From contig CANHUD010000034.1 of the NCBI GenBank assembly GCA_947463665.1, forward strand, positions 1 to 13,893: a stretch of 13,893 bases of DNA, given 5' to 3'. The translations under genes were made by a program, and so were the position numbers. The notes under the pieces were generated by a model, which saw only the letters and a program-made list of their open reading frames with translations, was not told the origin of the DNA and made no database searches. Position 1 is the first letter of the stretch. Each line of letters starts with the position of its first letter. Below are positions 1 to 6,902 of this stretch, in pieces. This DNA is from Sphingobacteriales bacterium (GTDB lineage: Bacteria; Bacteroidota; Bacteroidia; Chitinophagales; Chitinophagaceae).

Positions 1-3000
1 GATGGGTGAGGCACCGGTTCCGCCGTCAAAACCGGAGATAAGGATTACATCGGCTTTGGCTTTGGCCACACCGGCCGCAATGGTTCCGACACCGGCTTTT
101 GAAACCAGTTTCACACTTATACGTGCGTTGCGGTTCGCGTTTTTCAGGTCAAAGATCAGCTGTGCCAGATCTTCAATGGAGTAAATATCGTGATGGGGTG
201 GTGGAGAGATTAGACCTACTCCGGGTGTGGAGTGGCGTACTTTGCCGATCCAGTCGTCCACTTTGTGGCCGGGTAATTGTCCGCCTTCTCCGGGCTTGGC
301 TCCCTGCGCCATTTTGATCTGTAATTCATCTGCTTCCGTCAGGTAAAGACTGGTAACCCCGAAGCGGGCGGAGGCCACCTGTTTGATGGCCGAGCGCATG
401 GAGTCGCCATTCGCCATTGGTTCGTAGCGGAGTTCATCTTCCCCGCCTTCTCCGGTATTGCTTTTCGCACCGAGACGGTTCATAGCAATGGCGAGAGTGG
501 TATGCGCTTCCCAGGAGATAGAGCCGAATGACATCGCTCCTGTGGCGAAACGTTTATAGATGTTTTCTGCCGGTTCTACCTCATCTATGGAGATAGACGG
601 ACGGGTTCGTCTGAATTCCAGCAGGCTGCGCAGGGTACAGGCTTTTTCGGACTGGTCGTTTACCAGCCGGGAATATTTTTTGAACAGTGCATAATCCGCA
701 CTGCGGGTAGAATACTGAAGCAGGTGGATGGTTTGGGGATTAAAGAGGTGGAATTCTCCTTTGCGTTTCCACTGATACACGCCGCCGTCCGGTAAGCGGT
801 CAACCGGTACGTCTTTCTGGCTGAAAGCGATGCGGTGTTTCACCAGCACTTCCTCCGCGATCTGGTCGAGTCCCATTCCTTCAATCCGCGAAACGGCCCC
901 GGTGAAATGGGTATCAACCACTTCTTTATTCAGGCCGATGATCTCAAAGATCTGTGCACCCTGGTACGATTGCAGGGTAGAGATTCCCATTTTGGAGAAT
1001 ACCTTCAGCAGACCATCGCAGACCGCTTTGATGTAGTTTTTCTTCAGGGTTTCCAGCTCTTTATTTTCACCGATGGCACCTTTTTCTTTGAGTGTGCGGA
1101 TGGTAGAAAGAGCCAGATAGGGATTGACTGCAGTGGCGCCGAAGGCCACCAGACAGGCGAAATGATGTACTTCCCAGGCATCCCCCGCTTCTACCACGAT
1201 GCCCACTTTGCCTCGTAGTCCTTTCCGTATCAGGTGATGATGAACGGCCGCAACAGCCAGCAGAGAGGGCATAGGCGCATGGTCGGAATCTATGGCCCTG
1301 TCTTGCAGGATCAGTACTTCGAATCCATCTTCTACTGCATCTACGGCATAGCGGCAAAGGCGGTCGAGGCCTCTCTTCAGCGAGCCGGGTTTACCATCGG
1401 CCCTGAAATAGCATTGAAGTGTTTTCGCCTGAAAAATACCGGTATCCACGCTCCGTATTTTTTCCAGATCATGATTGGTCAGTACCGGATTTTTGAGGGC
1501 GATGGTATGACAGGCCAGTGGATCTTCATTCAGCAGGTTGCCGTTGTTTCCCACGAAAGTAGCCAGCGACATAACCAGTTTTTCCCGTATCGGGTCGATG
1601 GGTGGATTGGTAACCTGCGCGAACAGTTGTTTGAAATAATTGCTGAGGTGTTGCGGCTGGTCGCTCAGAACTGCCAGGGGTACATCGGTACCCATGGATC
1701 CGATGGGTTCTTTTCCTTCTTCAGCCATTGGTGCCAGAATGCTATCCAGATCTTCTTTTGTGTAGCCGAATGCTTTGTGGTATTTGAAAACCTGGTCTGC
1801 CTCGAGATTGGTGAATTTAATTCTTGGTTCCGGTAGTTCGTTGAGGCGTATTTTGTATTTGTTCAGCCATTCCTCATAGGGTTTGCGCGAACAAATATCG
1901 TGTTTGAGTTCTTCATCGCTGATGATGCGTCCGGCTTCCATGTCCACTACAAACATTTTTCCGGGCTGAAGGCGGCCATTCTCCAGGATCAGGGAAGGAT
2001 CTACCGGAAGTGCTCCTGTTTCAGAGGCCATGATCACCCGGTCATCTGAAGTTACGCAGTAGCGGGAAGGACGGAGCCCGTTGCGGTCCAGTGTAGCGCC
2101 AATGATTTTTCCATCGGTGAAGGAGATGGAAGCCGGACCATCCCAGGGTTCCATCATGGAAGCATGGTATTCGTAGAAGGATTTCTTCAGCGGATCCATG
2201 TCTTCGTTGTTATCCCATGCTTCGGGAATGAGCATCATCATCACATGCGGGAGGGATCTACCCGTAAGGGTTAGTAGCTCGATCATGTTGTCCAGACTGG
2301 CGGAGTCTGATTGTCCTTCTGATACGATCGGCAGCAGCATATCCATTTCTTCCGGCGTGAAAAAAGGAGAGTGAAATCCTTTTTCTCCGGTACGGAGCCA
2401 GTTGAGATTTCCCTGAAGCGTATTGATTTCTCCATTGTGAGCGATGTAGCGAAAAGGTTGTGCCAGTTTCCAGGAAGGGAAGGTGTTGGTGGCAAAGCGG
2501 GAGTGAACCAGTCCGTAGGCACTGACCACTCGTTTGTTGCTCAGATCAGGAAAGTATTGCCGAACCTGGTGACTGGTCAGCTGGCCTTTGTACACCACCG
2601 TTTTATAGGAAAGAGAAGCGATGTAAAAACCGATGGCATCTTTTTTAACCGTATGATGAATGATATGGGTAGAATGATTCCGCAACACAAAAAGTTTGCG
2701 TTCAAAGGTGAGCGGATCGGTCACATGATCCGGACAGGCAATGAATACCTGTTCCATCATGGGTTCCACCGATCGGGCTGTCGGGCCGATCATGGAAGCG
2801 TCTACCGGAACTTTTCGCCAGGTGAGAATTTCCAGACCTAATTTTTCACAGGTCCGGATAAATATATCCCGGCATTCCTCGCGTAGTTTCAGTTCCTTGG
2901 GGAAGAAGATCACTCCCACACCATATTTGCCGTAGGCCGGCAGATGTACCCCGGCTTTTAAACATTCTTCAAAAAAGAATTCATGGGGCGTCTGGATCTG

Positions 3001-3186
3001 AATGCCGGCACCGTCTCCTGTGTTGTTCTCACATCCACAGGCACCCCGGTGTTCCATATTCTCCAAAATCGTCAGGGCATCCGATACGATGCGATGACTC
3101 TTGTTACTCCTGATATTCGCTACGAAACCGATGCCACAGGCATCACGCTCAAATTCCGGACGATATAATCCCTGGTTGCTTGTCAT
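1..3186 (-). CDS. gltB: Glutamate synthase (GOGAT) large subunit, 3' end missing
   Basis: This is the alpha subunit of glutamate synthase, which makes two glutamates from glutamine and 2-oxoglutarate in the cytoplasm. The reverse strand is open for 1062 codons from the ATG at 3186 to the left edge. The protein starts [20 protein letters not shown]; Cys17 is the expected N-terminal nucleophile of the class II glutamine amidotransferase domain, so the first 16 residues should be a cleaved propeptide. The amidotransferase motifs HSRFATNT and [12 protein letters not shown] lie at about residues 230-260. The FMN/2-oxoglutarate domain begins near residue 875 ([12 protein letters not shown]), followed by [18 protein letters not shown] and, at the edge, [10 protein letters not shown]. 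The family is about 1500 residues long, so roughly 440 are missing, including the 3Fe-4S cysteines and the C-terminal beta-helix. The small subunit gltD would be expected further left. It is preceded by a 148-bp AT-rich spacer and is probably transcribed separately from the ilv operon. The identification is secure; the cofactor type (NADPH or ferredoxin) is not settled by what is visible. Confidence 0.96.
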   Translation of the reverse strand, partial: MTSNQGLYRPEFERDACGIGFVANIRSNKSHRIVSDALTILENMEHRGACGCENNTGDGAGIQIQTPHEFFFEECLKAGVHLPAYGKYGVGVIFFPKELKLREECRDIFIRTCEKLGLEILTWRKVPVDASMIGPTARSVEPMMEQVFIACPDHVTDPLTFERKLFVLRNHSTHIIHHTVKKDAIGFYIASLSYKTVVYKGQLTSHQVRQYFPDLSNKRVVSAYGLVHSRFATNTFPSWKLAQPFRYIAHNGEINTLQGNLNWLRTGEKGFHSPFFTPEEMDMLLPIVSEGQSDSASLDNMIELLTLTGRSLPHVMMMLIPEAWDNNEDMDPLKKSFYEYHASMMEPWDGPASISFTDGKIIGATLDRNGLRPSRYCVTSDDRVIMASETGALPVDPSLILENGRLQPGKMFVVDMEAGRIISDEELKHDICSRKPYEEWLNKYKIRLNELPEPRIKFTNLEADQVFKYHKAFGYTKEDLDSILAPMAEEGKEPIGSMGTDVPLAVLSDQPQHLSNYFKQLFAQVTNPPIDPIREKLVMSLATFVGNNGNLLNEDPLACHTIALKNPVLTNHDLEKIRSVDTGIFQAKTLQCYFRADGKPGSLKRGLDRLCRYAVDAVEDGFEVLILQDRAIDSDHAPMPSLLAVAAVHHHLIRKGLRGKVGIVVEAGDAWEVHHFACLVAFGATAVNPYLALSTIRTLKEKGAIGENKELETLKKNYIKAVCDGLLKVFSKMGISTLQSYQGAQIFEIIGLNKEVVDTHFTGAVSRIEGMGLDQIAEEVLVKHRIAFSQKDVPVDRLPDGGVYQWKRKGEFHLFNPQTIHLLQYSTRSADYALFKKYSRLVNDQSEKACTLRSLLEFRRTRPSISIDEVEPAENIYKRFATGAMSFGSISWEAHTTLAIAMNRLGAKSNTGEGGEDELRYEPMANGDSMRSAIKQVASARFGVTSLYLTEADELQIKMAQGAKPGEGGQLPGHKVDDWIGKVRHSTPGVGLISPPPHHDIYSIEDLAQLIFDLKNANRNARISVKLVSKAGVGTIAAGVAKAKADVILISGFDGGTGASPI

Positions 3187-3228
3187 AATAATGAAGCAGT
3201 TTTGACAAATTTCAATAAAAGTTGGGTT

Positions 3229-3249
3229 TCATTAGAGTAGTTCTAATGA
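3229..3249. promoter_or_regulatory. Perfect inverted repeat upstream of gltB, candidate operator
   Basis: TCATTAGA and TCTAATGA form a perfect 8-bp inverted repeat around a 5-bp spacer, 42 bp upstream of the gltB start. On the gltB strand the right half contains TCTAAT, 16 bp after TTGTCG. That would be an acceptable sigma70-like -10/-35 pair, but Bacteroidota promoters usually follow a different consensus (TTG / TAnnTTTG), so the promoter reading is weak. The repeat is directly visible; its role as a repressor or activator site, or as an mRNA hairpin, is inference. Confidence 0.35.
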
Positions 3250-3334
3250 GTTCGACAAGCAACGATTGAAAATACGAATTTTATCGCTTAGAAATAGCGA
3301 TTCAAACAAAATAATTCTGGATTCTTTAAAAAAA

Positions 3335-3709
3335 TCAATTGAGCCATTCGCCTGCATCCCGCAGCGCACCGTTTTTTTCAAAGTAATACAGTTCTGCATC
3401 AAGGATTTCGGTGAGATCGTGCTCAGAGAGGTCGACCTGTTCCAGCCGGATCTGGGTCATAAGAAACCGGATCATATCGCTGGTATTGATCTCCTGGGGG
3501 AATTCATTCAGTACCGGCATGTTGACATTCGGATAGGTGATATCTAAGTATTCATCTTTGCATTCGAGTACAAATAGAATATCATCCAGCCGGATACGTT
3601 CCTGTAACGATGTGGGTATTTGCTGAAGGATAATATCGGCTGCATCTTCGAAGCAATAGAGGAAGGGGGGATGAAAATTGTTTTCACGATTCAGAAGTTG
3701 ATTCGACAT
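3335..3709 (-). CDS. Small acidic protein of unknown function
   Basis: I do not recognise this 124-residue protein (MSNQLLNRENNFHPPFLYCF at the N-terminus, ending GALRDAGEWLN). It is strongly acidic: about 24 Asp/Glu against 8 Lys/Arg, net charge near -16. It has no signal peptide or membrane segment, so it should be cytoplasmic. The second half (LEQVDLSEHDLTEILDAELY) looks helical; the middle (ILFVLECKDEYLDITYP) looks like beta strands. It sits between ilvA (180 bp upstream) and gltB (148 bp downstream) on the same strand. The ATG at 3709 is the only ATG in this open frame, but the frame stays open for 27 more codons upstream and reads like coding sequence there (ITTSASVSYAEVGRKTLLNH...), so the true start may be a non-ATG codon such as the ATT at 3784-3782. 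No Shine-Dalgarno sequence is seen at either site. That the gene is real is likely from the natural-looking protein composition; its function is unknown. Confidence 0.7.
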   Translation of the reverse strand: MSNQLLNRENNFHPPFLYCFEDAADIILQQIPTSLQERIRLDDILFVLECKDEYLDITYPNVNMPVLNEFPQEINTSDMIRFLMTQIRLEQVDLSEHDLTEILDAELYYFEKNGALRDAGEWLN

Positions 3710-3889
3710 CTGGTAGGCATTGAAGTGATTTAACAGGGTTTTTCTGCCGACTTCAGCGTAGGATACGGATGCGGATGTGGTAATTGGTCATGTACAAAAC
3801 CGATACCAGCATCAGGGAGGTAAATTAGGAATTAATTTGTGAATCGGGAGTGGAGGTGGATAAAAAAATACGCTGTGATAAAGATTGCC
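3710..3889. other. Spacer between ilvA and the acidic-protein gene
   Basis: This 180-bp spacer holds no convincing gene start with ATG and no GC-rich hairpin followed by a T-run on the minus strand; a run of seven T (minus strand, 3862-3868) has no stem before it. A hexamer occurs three times in tandem at 3761-3778 (GGATAC, GGATGC, GGATGT). It falls in frame with the downstream acidic protein, where it would encode alternating Ser-X residues, so the left part of the spacer may really be the 5' end of that gene. Confidence 0.4.
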
Positions 3890-5176
3890 TTAGATGAGGT
3901 ATCCAAACAGGATATCATCTTTATTGATCTCTGTATAGTCGATTCCTTTTGCCTTCATATTATGAAGAAGAGCCTGGTAATCATGTGCCTGTTGTAGTTC
4001 AATGCCAACCAGTGCCGGTCCGGTTTCCTTGTTGGTTTTCTGCATGTATTCAAAACGCGTGATATCGTCGGCCGGACCCAGGACATCGTTCACAAATTCT
4101 TTCAGTGCTCCCGGGCGTTGTGCGAAGCGGATCAGGAAATAGTGTTTGAGTCCTTCATATTGCAGGGATCGTTCTTTGATCTCCGGCATACGGTCGATAT
4201 CGTTATTGCTGCCACTGACTACGCATACGATGGTTTTGCCTTTGATCTGAGCTGCATACTGATCGAGGCAGGCGATGGAGAGGGCGCCGGCGGGTTCCAC
4301 TACGATGGCATCCTGGTTGTACAATTGCAGAATGGTACTACAGATTTTTCCTTCGGGTACGAGGGCCATATCATCCAGTACCTGCTGGCATACCCGGAAG
4401 GTGAGATCGCCCACTTTTTTTACGGCCGCACCATCCACGAACCGGTCGATCTGGGAAAGCATGACCGGATGGCCATGTGCCAGTGCTTCTTTCATGGAGG
4501 GGGCACCTTCCGGTTCCAGTCCGATGATTTTTGTGGAAGGGGAGAGGGTTTTGAATACCAGGCCCATGCCGGCGGAGAGGCCTCCGCCACCAACGGGTAC
4601 GAACAGGTAATCGATGTGAGAAAGGTCTTCCAGTACTTCGAGGGCAACGGTGGATTGCCCTTCGATGATGCGTTCGTTATCGAAGGGGGGGATGAAGGTC
4701 ATGCCGTTGGCTTCCGTAAAGGCTTTGGCGGCATCGGCACATTCATCGAAATTATCTCCTACCAGACGGATCTCGATGGAGTCTTCCCCGAACATCCGTG
4801 TCTGGTTGATTTTTTGTTTCGGGGTGATGACCGGCATAAAGATTACCCCTTTCACATTCAGCCGGTTACAGCTGTACGCGAATCCCTGTGCATGATTTCC
4901 GGCACTGGCGCATACAACTCCTTTGCCGAGTTGTTCCTGCGGGAGCCGGCTCATCATGTTGAAGGCGCCGCGGAGTTTATAGGAGCGGACCACCTGAAGG
5001 TCTTCGCGTTTCAGAAAAACGTTGCACTGGTACTTGCGTGAAAGGTTATGGTTTTTGATCAGCGGGGTTTTGATGGCCACGCTGCGCACGCGTTCGAGTG
5101 TGCTGGAAAAGTCCAGGCCAAGCTCCTGAATGAGCTTGGCCGGACCTGTAAGCATTTGTTTTTCTGCTGTTGTCAT
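3890..5176 (-). CDS. ilvA: Threonine dehydratase (deaminase), biosynthetic
   Basis: This enzyme deaminates threonine to 2-oxobutanoate, the committed step into isoleucine, using pyridoxal phosphate. The protein has 428 residues. The PLP lysine is Lys67 in RSYKLRG; SAGNHAQG (91-98) and the glycine loop GGGG (196-199) bind the cofactor, and SGSNND (321-326) is the C-terminal PLP-site motif. Residues of about 344-428 form one ACT-like regulatory domain (HYFLIRFAQRPGALKEFV), the short Bacillus-like architecture rather than the E. coli form of about 514 residues with two such domains; allosteric control by isoleucine is expected from the family. I chose the ATG at 5176 (MTTAEKQMLTGPAK), 4 bp after the ilvC stop. 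The open frame extends to an ATG at 5260, but that would overlap ilvC by 80 bp and add a basic, non-homologous stretch. It is the last gene of the leu-ilv operon. A seven-C run on the coding strand (4685-4691) encodes Ile-Pro-Pro; the frame is intact. Confidence 0.96.
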   Translation of the reverse strand: MTTAEKQMLTGPAKLIQELGLDFSSTLERVRSVAIKTPLIKNHNLSRKYQCNVFLKREDLQVVRSYKLRGAFNMMSRLPQEQLGKGVVCASAGNHAQGFAYSCNRLNVKGVIFMPVITPKQKINQTRMFGEDSIEIRLVGDNFDECADAAKAFTEANGMTFIPPFDNERIIEGQSTVALEVLEDLSHIDYLFVPVGGGGLSAGMGLVFKTLSPSTKIIGLEPEGAPSMKEALAHGHPVMLSQIDRFVDGAAVKKVGDLTFRVCQQVLDDMALVPEGKICSTILQLYNQDAIVVEPAGALSIACLDQYAAQIKGKTIVCVVSGSNNDIDRMPEIKERSLQYEGLKHYFLIRFAQRPGALKEFVNDVLGPADDITRFEYMQKTNKETGPALVGIELQQAHDYQALLHNMKAKGIDYTEINKDDILFGYLI

Positions 5177-5180
5177 TGAT

Positions 5181-6245
5181 TTACTTTTCCTGTGCAGACG
5201 GCTGGTTTTCCGGACGAAGGCTGCGAACCGTTCTGCCGGCCTGCCACATCTCGCTTTCACGGAGTTCTGTCAGTTCCTCTTCGAGTTTCTCGCGGTAGTC
5301 CGCCTTGCTGTTGCTGTCGATGCTGCGCTGGCTTTCTTTTCCGGCGGCTACACTGTCGTACAGTTCATTGAAAACAGGCAGGGTGGCATCCCGGAATTTC
5401 TTCCACCAGTCGAGTGCTCCGCGCTGGGCTGTGGTGGAGCAGTTGGCATACATCCAGTCCATCCCGTTTTCAGCCACCAATGGCATGAGCGACTGTGTCA
5501 GTTCTTCCACAGTTTCGTTGAAGGCTTCGGAAGGAGAATGGCCTCTGTCGCGCAGCACCTGGTATTGTGCAGCGAAGATCCCCTGGATGGCGCCCATCAG
5601 GGTACCGCGTTCGCCGGTAAGATCGCTGAATACTTCTTTTTTGAAATCGGTTTCAAAGAGATAGCCGCTTCCGATGGCGATGCCCAGTGCGATTACACGC
5701 TCCTGCGCCCGTCCGGTAGCATCCTGGAAAATGGCGTAGGAAGAGTTCAGGCCACGTCCCTGGAGGAACATGCGACGAAGGGAGGTTCCGGAACCTTTGG
5801 GTGCTACAAGGAATACATCCACATCTGCTGGCGGAATGATGCCGGTCTGGTGGTTATAAGTGATGCCGAAACCATGGGAGAAATAGAGTGCCTTTCCGGG
5901 TGTCAGATGTTTTTTCACCGTTGGCCACATGGCGATCTGTGCAGCATCCGAGAGCAGGTAACAGATGATGGTACCTTTTTCGAGGGCTTCTTCGATCTCA
6001 AAAAGAGTTTCACCGGGAACGAAGCCATCGCGGACCGCCTTATCCCATGATTTGGAATTCTTTCGCTGGCCAACGATCACGTTGATGCCGTTTTCTTTCT
6101 GGTTAAGTGCCTGTCCGGGTCCTTGAACGCCGTAGCCGATCACAGCCACTACTTCATTTTTCAGCACGTCCTGTGCTTTGGATAACGGGAATTCTTCCCG
6201 GGTTACCACGTTTTCGACAGTCCCGCCGAAATTGAGTTTAGCCAT
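5181..6245 (-). CDS. ilvC: Ketol-acid reductoisomerase (NADP+), fungal Ilv5-like
   Basis: This enzyme isomerises and reduces 2-acetolactate or 2-aceto-2-hydroxybutyrate to the dihydroxy acids of the valine/leucine and isoleucine pathways. The protein has 354 residues. The Rossmann motif is GYGVQGPGQ (37-45), with Arg61/Ser64/Ser66 in GQRKNSKSW suited to the NADPH phosphate. His124 (SHGFG) and Lys150 (APKGSG) are catalytic-site residues. Asp208 and Glu212 (SDLTGERG), Glu244 and Glu248 (NETVEE) and Ser270 (CSTTAQRGALDW) match the Mg2+ and substrate ligands. The length is that of class I enzymes, but many blocks (LLSDAAQ, GHSPSEAFNETVEE, CSTTA-RGALDW, and LRPENQ near the C-terminus) agree with what I recall of yeast mitochondrial Ilv5 rather than with E. 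coli IlvC. It follows ilvN by 39 bp and precedes ilvA by 4 bp. Confidence 0.97.
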   Translation of the reverse strand: MAKLNFGGTVENVVTREEFPLSKAQDVLKNEVVAVIGYGVQGPGQALNQKENGINVIVGQRKNSKSWDKAVRDGFVPGETLFEIEEALEKGTIICYLLSDAAQIAMWPTVKKHLTPGKALYFSHGFGITYNHQTGIIPPADVDVFLVAPKGSGTSLRRMFLQGRGLNSSYAIFQDATGRAQERVIALGIAIGSGYLFETDFKKEVFSDLTGERGTLMGAIQGIFAAQYQVLRDRGHSPSEAFNETVEELTQSLMPLVAENGMDWMYANCSTTAQRGALDWWKKFRDATLPVFNELYDSVAAGKESQRSIDSNSKADYREKLEEELTELRESEMWQAGRTVRSLRPENQPSAQEK

Positions 6246-6259
6246 ATCTGTTGTTTTAA
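6246..6259 (-). promoter_or_regulatory. ilvC translation initiation region without Shine-Dalgarno
   Basis: On the minus strand the ilvC start is preceded by TTAAAACAAC, then four bases (AGAT), then ATG. No AGGAG-like element is present. The same decamer with the same four-base spacing precedes ilvB (8649-8662). A-rich, SD-less leaders are typical of Bacteroidota; the exact duplication may be chance or may reflect a preferred initiation context. Confidence 0.4.
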
Positions 6260-6284
6260 ATTGGTTTGAAAAAAGGATGAATGA

Positions 6285-6872
6285 TTACATGGAGAACACA
6301 TCGTTCCGGTTACCGAGGTATTCATTTTCCACTACCTCATCACCGGGTTTCAGTTGTTCGAATTCTTTTAGTTTTTCATGGAAGCCTTTGCTGCTTTTGA
6401 TGATCGCCACGCGTGCGCTTCGCACGAATTCGATGAGACCGAACGGTGCCAGTACACTGATGAGTTTATCGGTTTCTTCCCGATGTCCGGAGGTTTCAAA
6501 AATGGTATAATCTTTTCGAATCACTACGGCGCGGGCACCATGTTCACGAAGCAATCGTTCCACTTTTACTTTTTCAGCGATCTCATCGGTAGGGACCTTA
6601 TACAATGCCAGTTCCTGCCAGATGATCTCTTCATTGGTGTTGAAATAAACTTTCAGGACATCCACCTGTTTTTCGATTTGTCTGGATAATTTTCTCACCA
6701 CATCTTCTGCTTCCTGGATGACGATGGTGAACCGGTGAATGCCATCAATTTCTGAAGGAGAGGTGTTCAGACTTTCGATGTTGATCTTCCGGCGGGAGAA
6801 CATGATGGCGATGCGGTTAAGCAGCCCGATCTGGTTCTCGGTATAGGCGGTGATCGTATATTCCTGTTTCAT
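6285..6872 (-). CDS. ilvN: Acetolactate synthase small (regulatory) subunit
   Basis: This is the regulatory subunit of acetohydroxyacid synthase; it binds the IlvB catalytic subunit, activates it and confers feedback inhibition by branched-chain amino acids. The protein has 195 residues: an N-terminal ACT domain (about 4-80) and the C-terminal small-subunit domain (about 90-175), plus a tail ending NEYLGNRNDVFSM. It is somewhat longer than E. coli IlvH (163). In the ACT domain Asn13, Gly16 and Asn31 (TENQIGLLNR and INIES) align with E. coli IlvH residues Asn11, Gly14 and Asn29, which I recall as the valine site, so valine sensitivity is likely preserved (inference). It lies 30 bp downstream of ilvB and 39 bp upstream of ilvC. 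The leader is A-rich (CAAACAAACAAC) with no SD. The name ilvH would be equally acceptable. Confidence 0.95.
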   Translation of the reverse strand: MKQEYTITAYTENQIGLLNRIAIMFSRRKINIESLNTSPSEIDGIHRFTIVIQEAEDVVRKLSRQIEKQVDVLKVYFNTNEEIIWQELALYKVPTDEIAEKVKVERLLREHGARAVVIRKDYTIFETSGHREETDKLISVLAPFGLIEFVRSARVAIIKSSKGFHEKLKEFEQLKPGDEVVENEYLGNRNDVFSM

Positions 6873-6902
6873 GATGGAAGTTGTTTGTTTGGGTCTGCCT
6901 GG

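Noticed and set aside
835..1836. Plus-strand open frames opposite gltB (835-1218 and 1234-1836)
   Set aside because: The minus strand is continuously open across this region and encodes glutamate synthase with conserved motifs.
3283..3301. 6-bp inverted repeat ATCGCT-N7-AGCGAT considered as a terminator after the acidic-protein gene
   Set aside because: The stem is short and no T-run follows it on the minus strand (AAAA follows), so it does not meet the pattern of an intrinsic terminator.
3753..3812. 19-codon ATG-started frame in the ilvA downstream spacer, considered as a leader peptide
   Set aside because: It is not followed by a terminator-antiterminator structure and is not enriched in branched-chain codons in a run; it overlaps the likely 5' extension of the acidic-protein gene in another frame.
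3862..3868. Seven-T run on the minus strand shortly after the ilvA stop, considered as an intrinsic terminator
   Set aside because: No stable stem-loop could be found immediately upstream of the run.
4118..5041. Long plus-strand open frame of 307 codons opposite ilvA
   Set aside because: It is the complementary-strand shadow of ilvA, which has full-length homology and all catalytic motifs; the plus-strand protein resembles no family.
5177..5260. 28-residue N-terminal extension of ilvA from the ATG at 5260
   Set aside because: It would overlap the end of ilvC by 80 bp and gives a basic, low-quality sequence unlike threonine dehydratases; the ATG at 5176 sits 4 bp after the ilvC stop.
5130..6050. 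Plus-strand open frame of 306 codons opposite ilvC and the ilvA start
   Set aside because: Antisense to well-supported ilvC; no recognisable domain, and a composition typical of a shadow frame.
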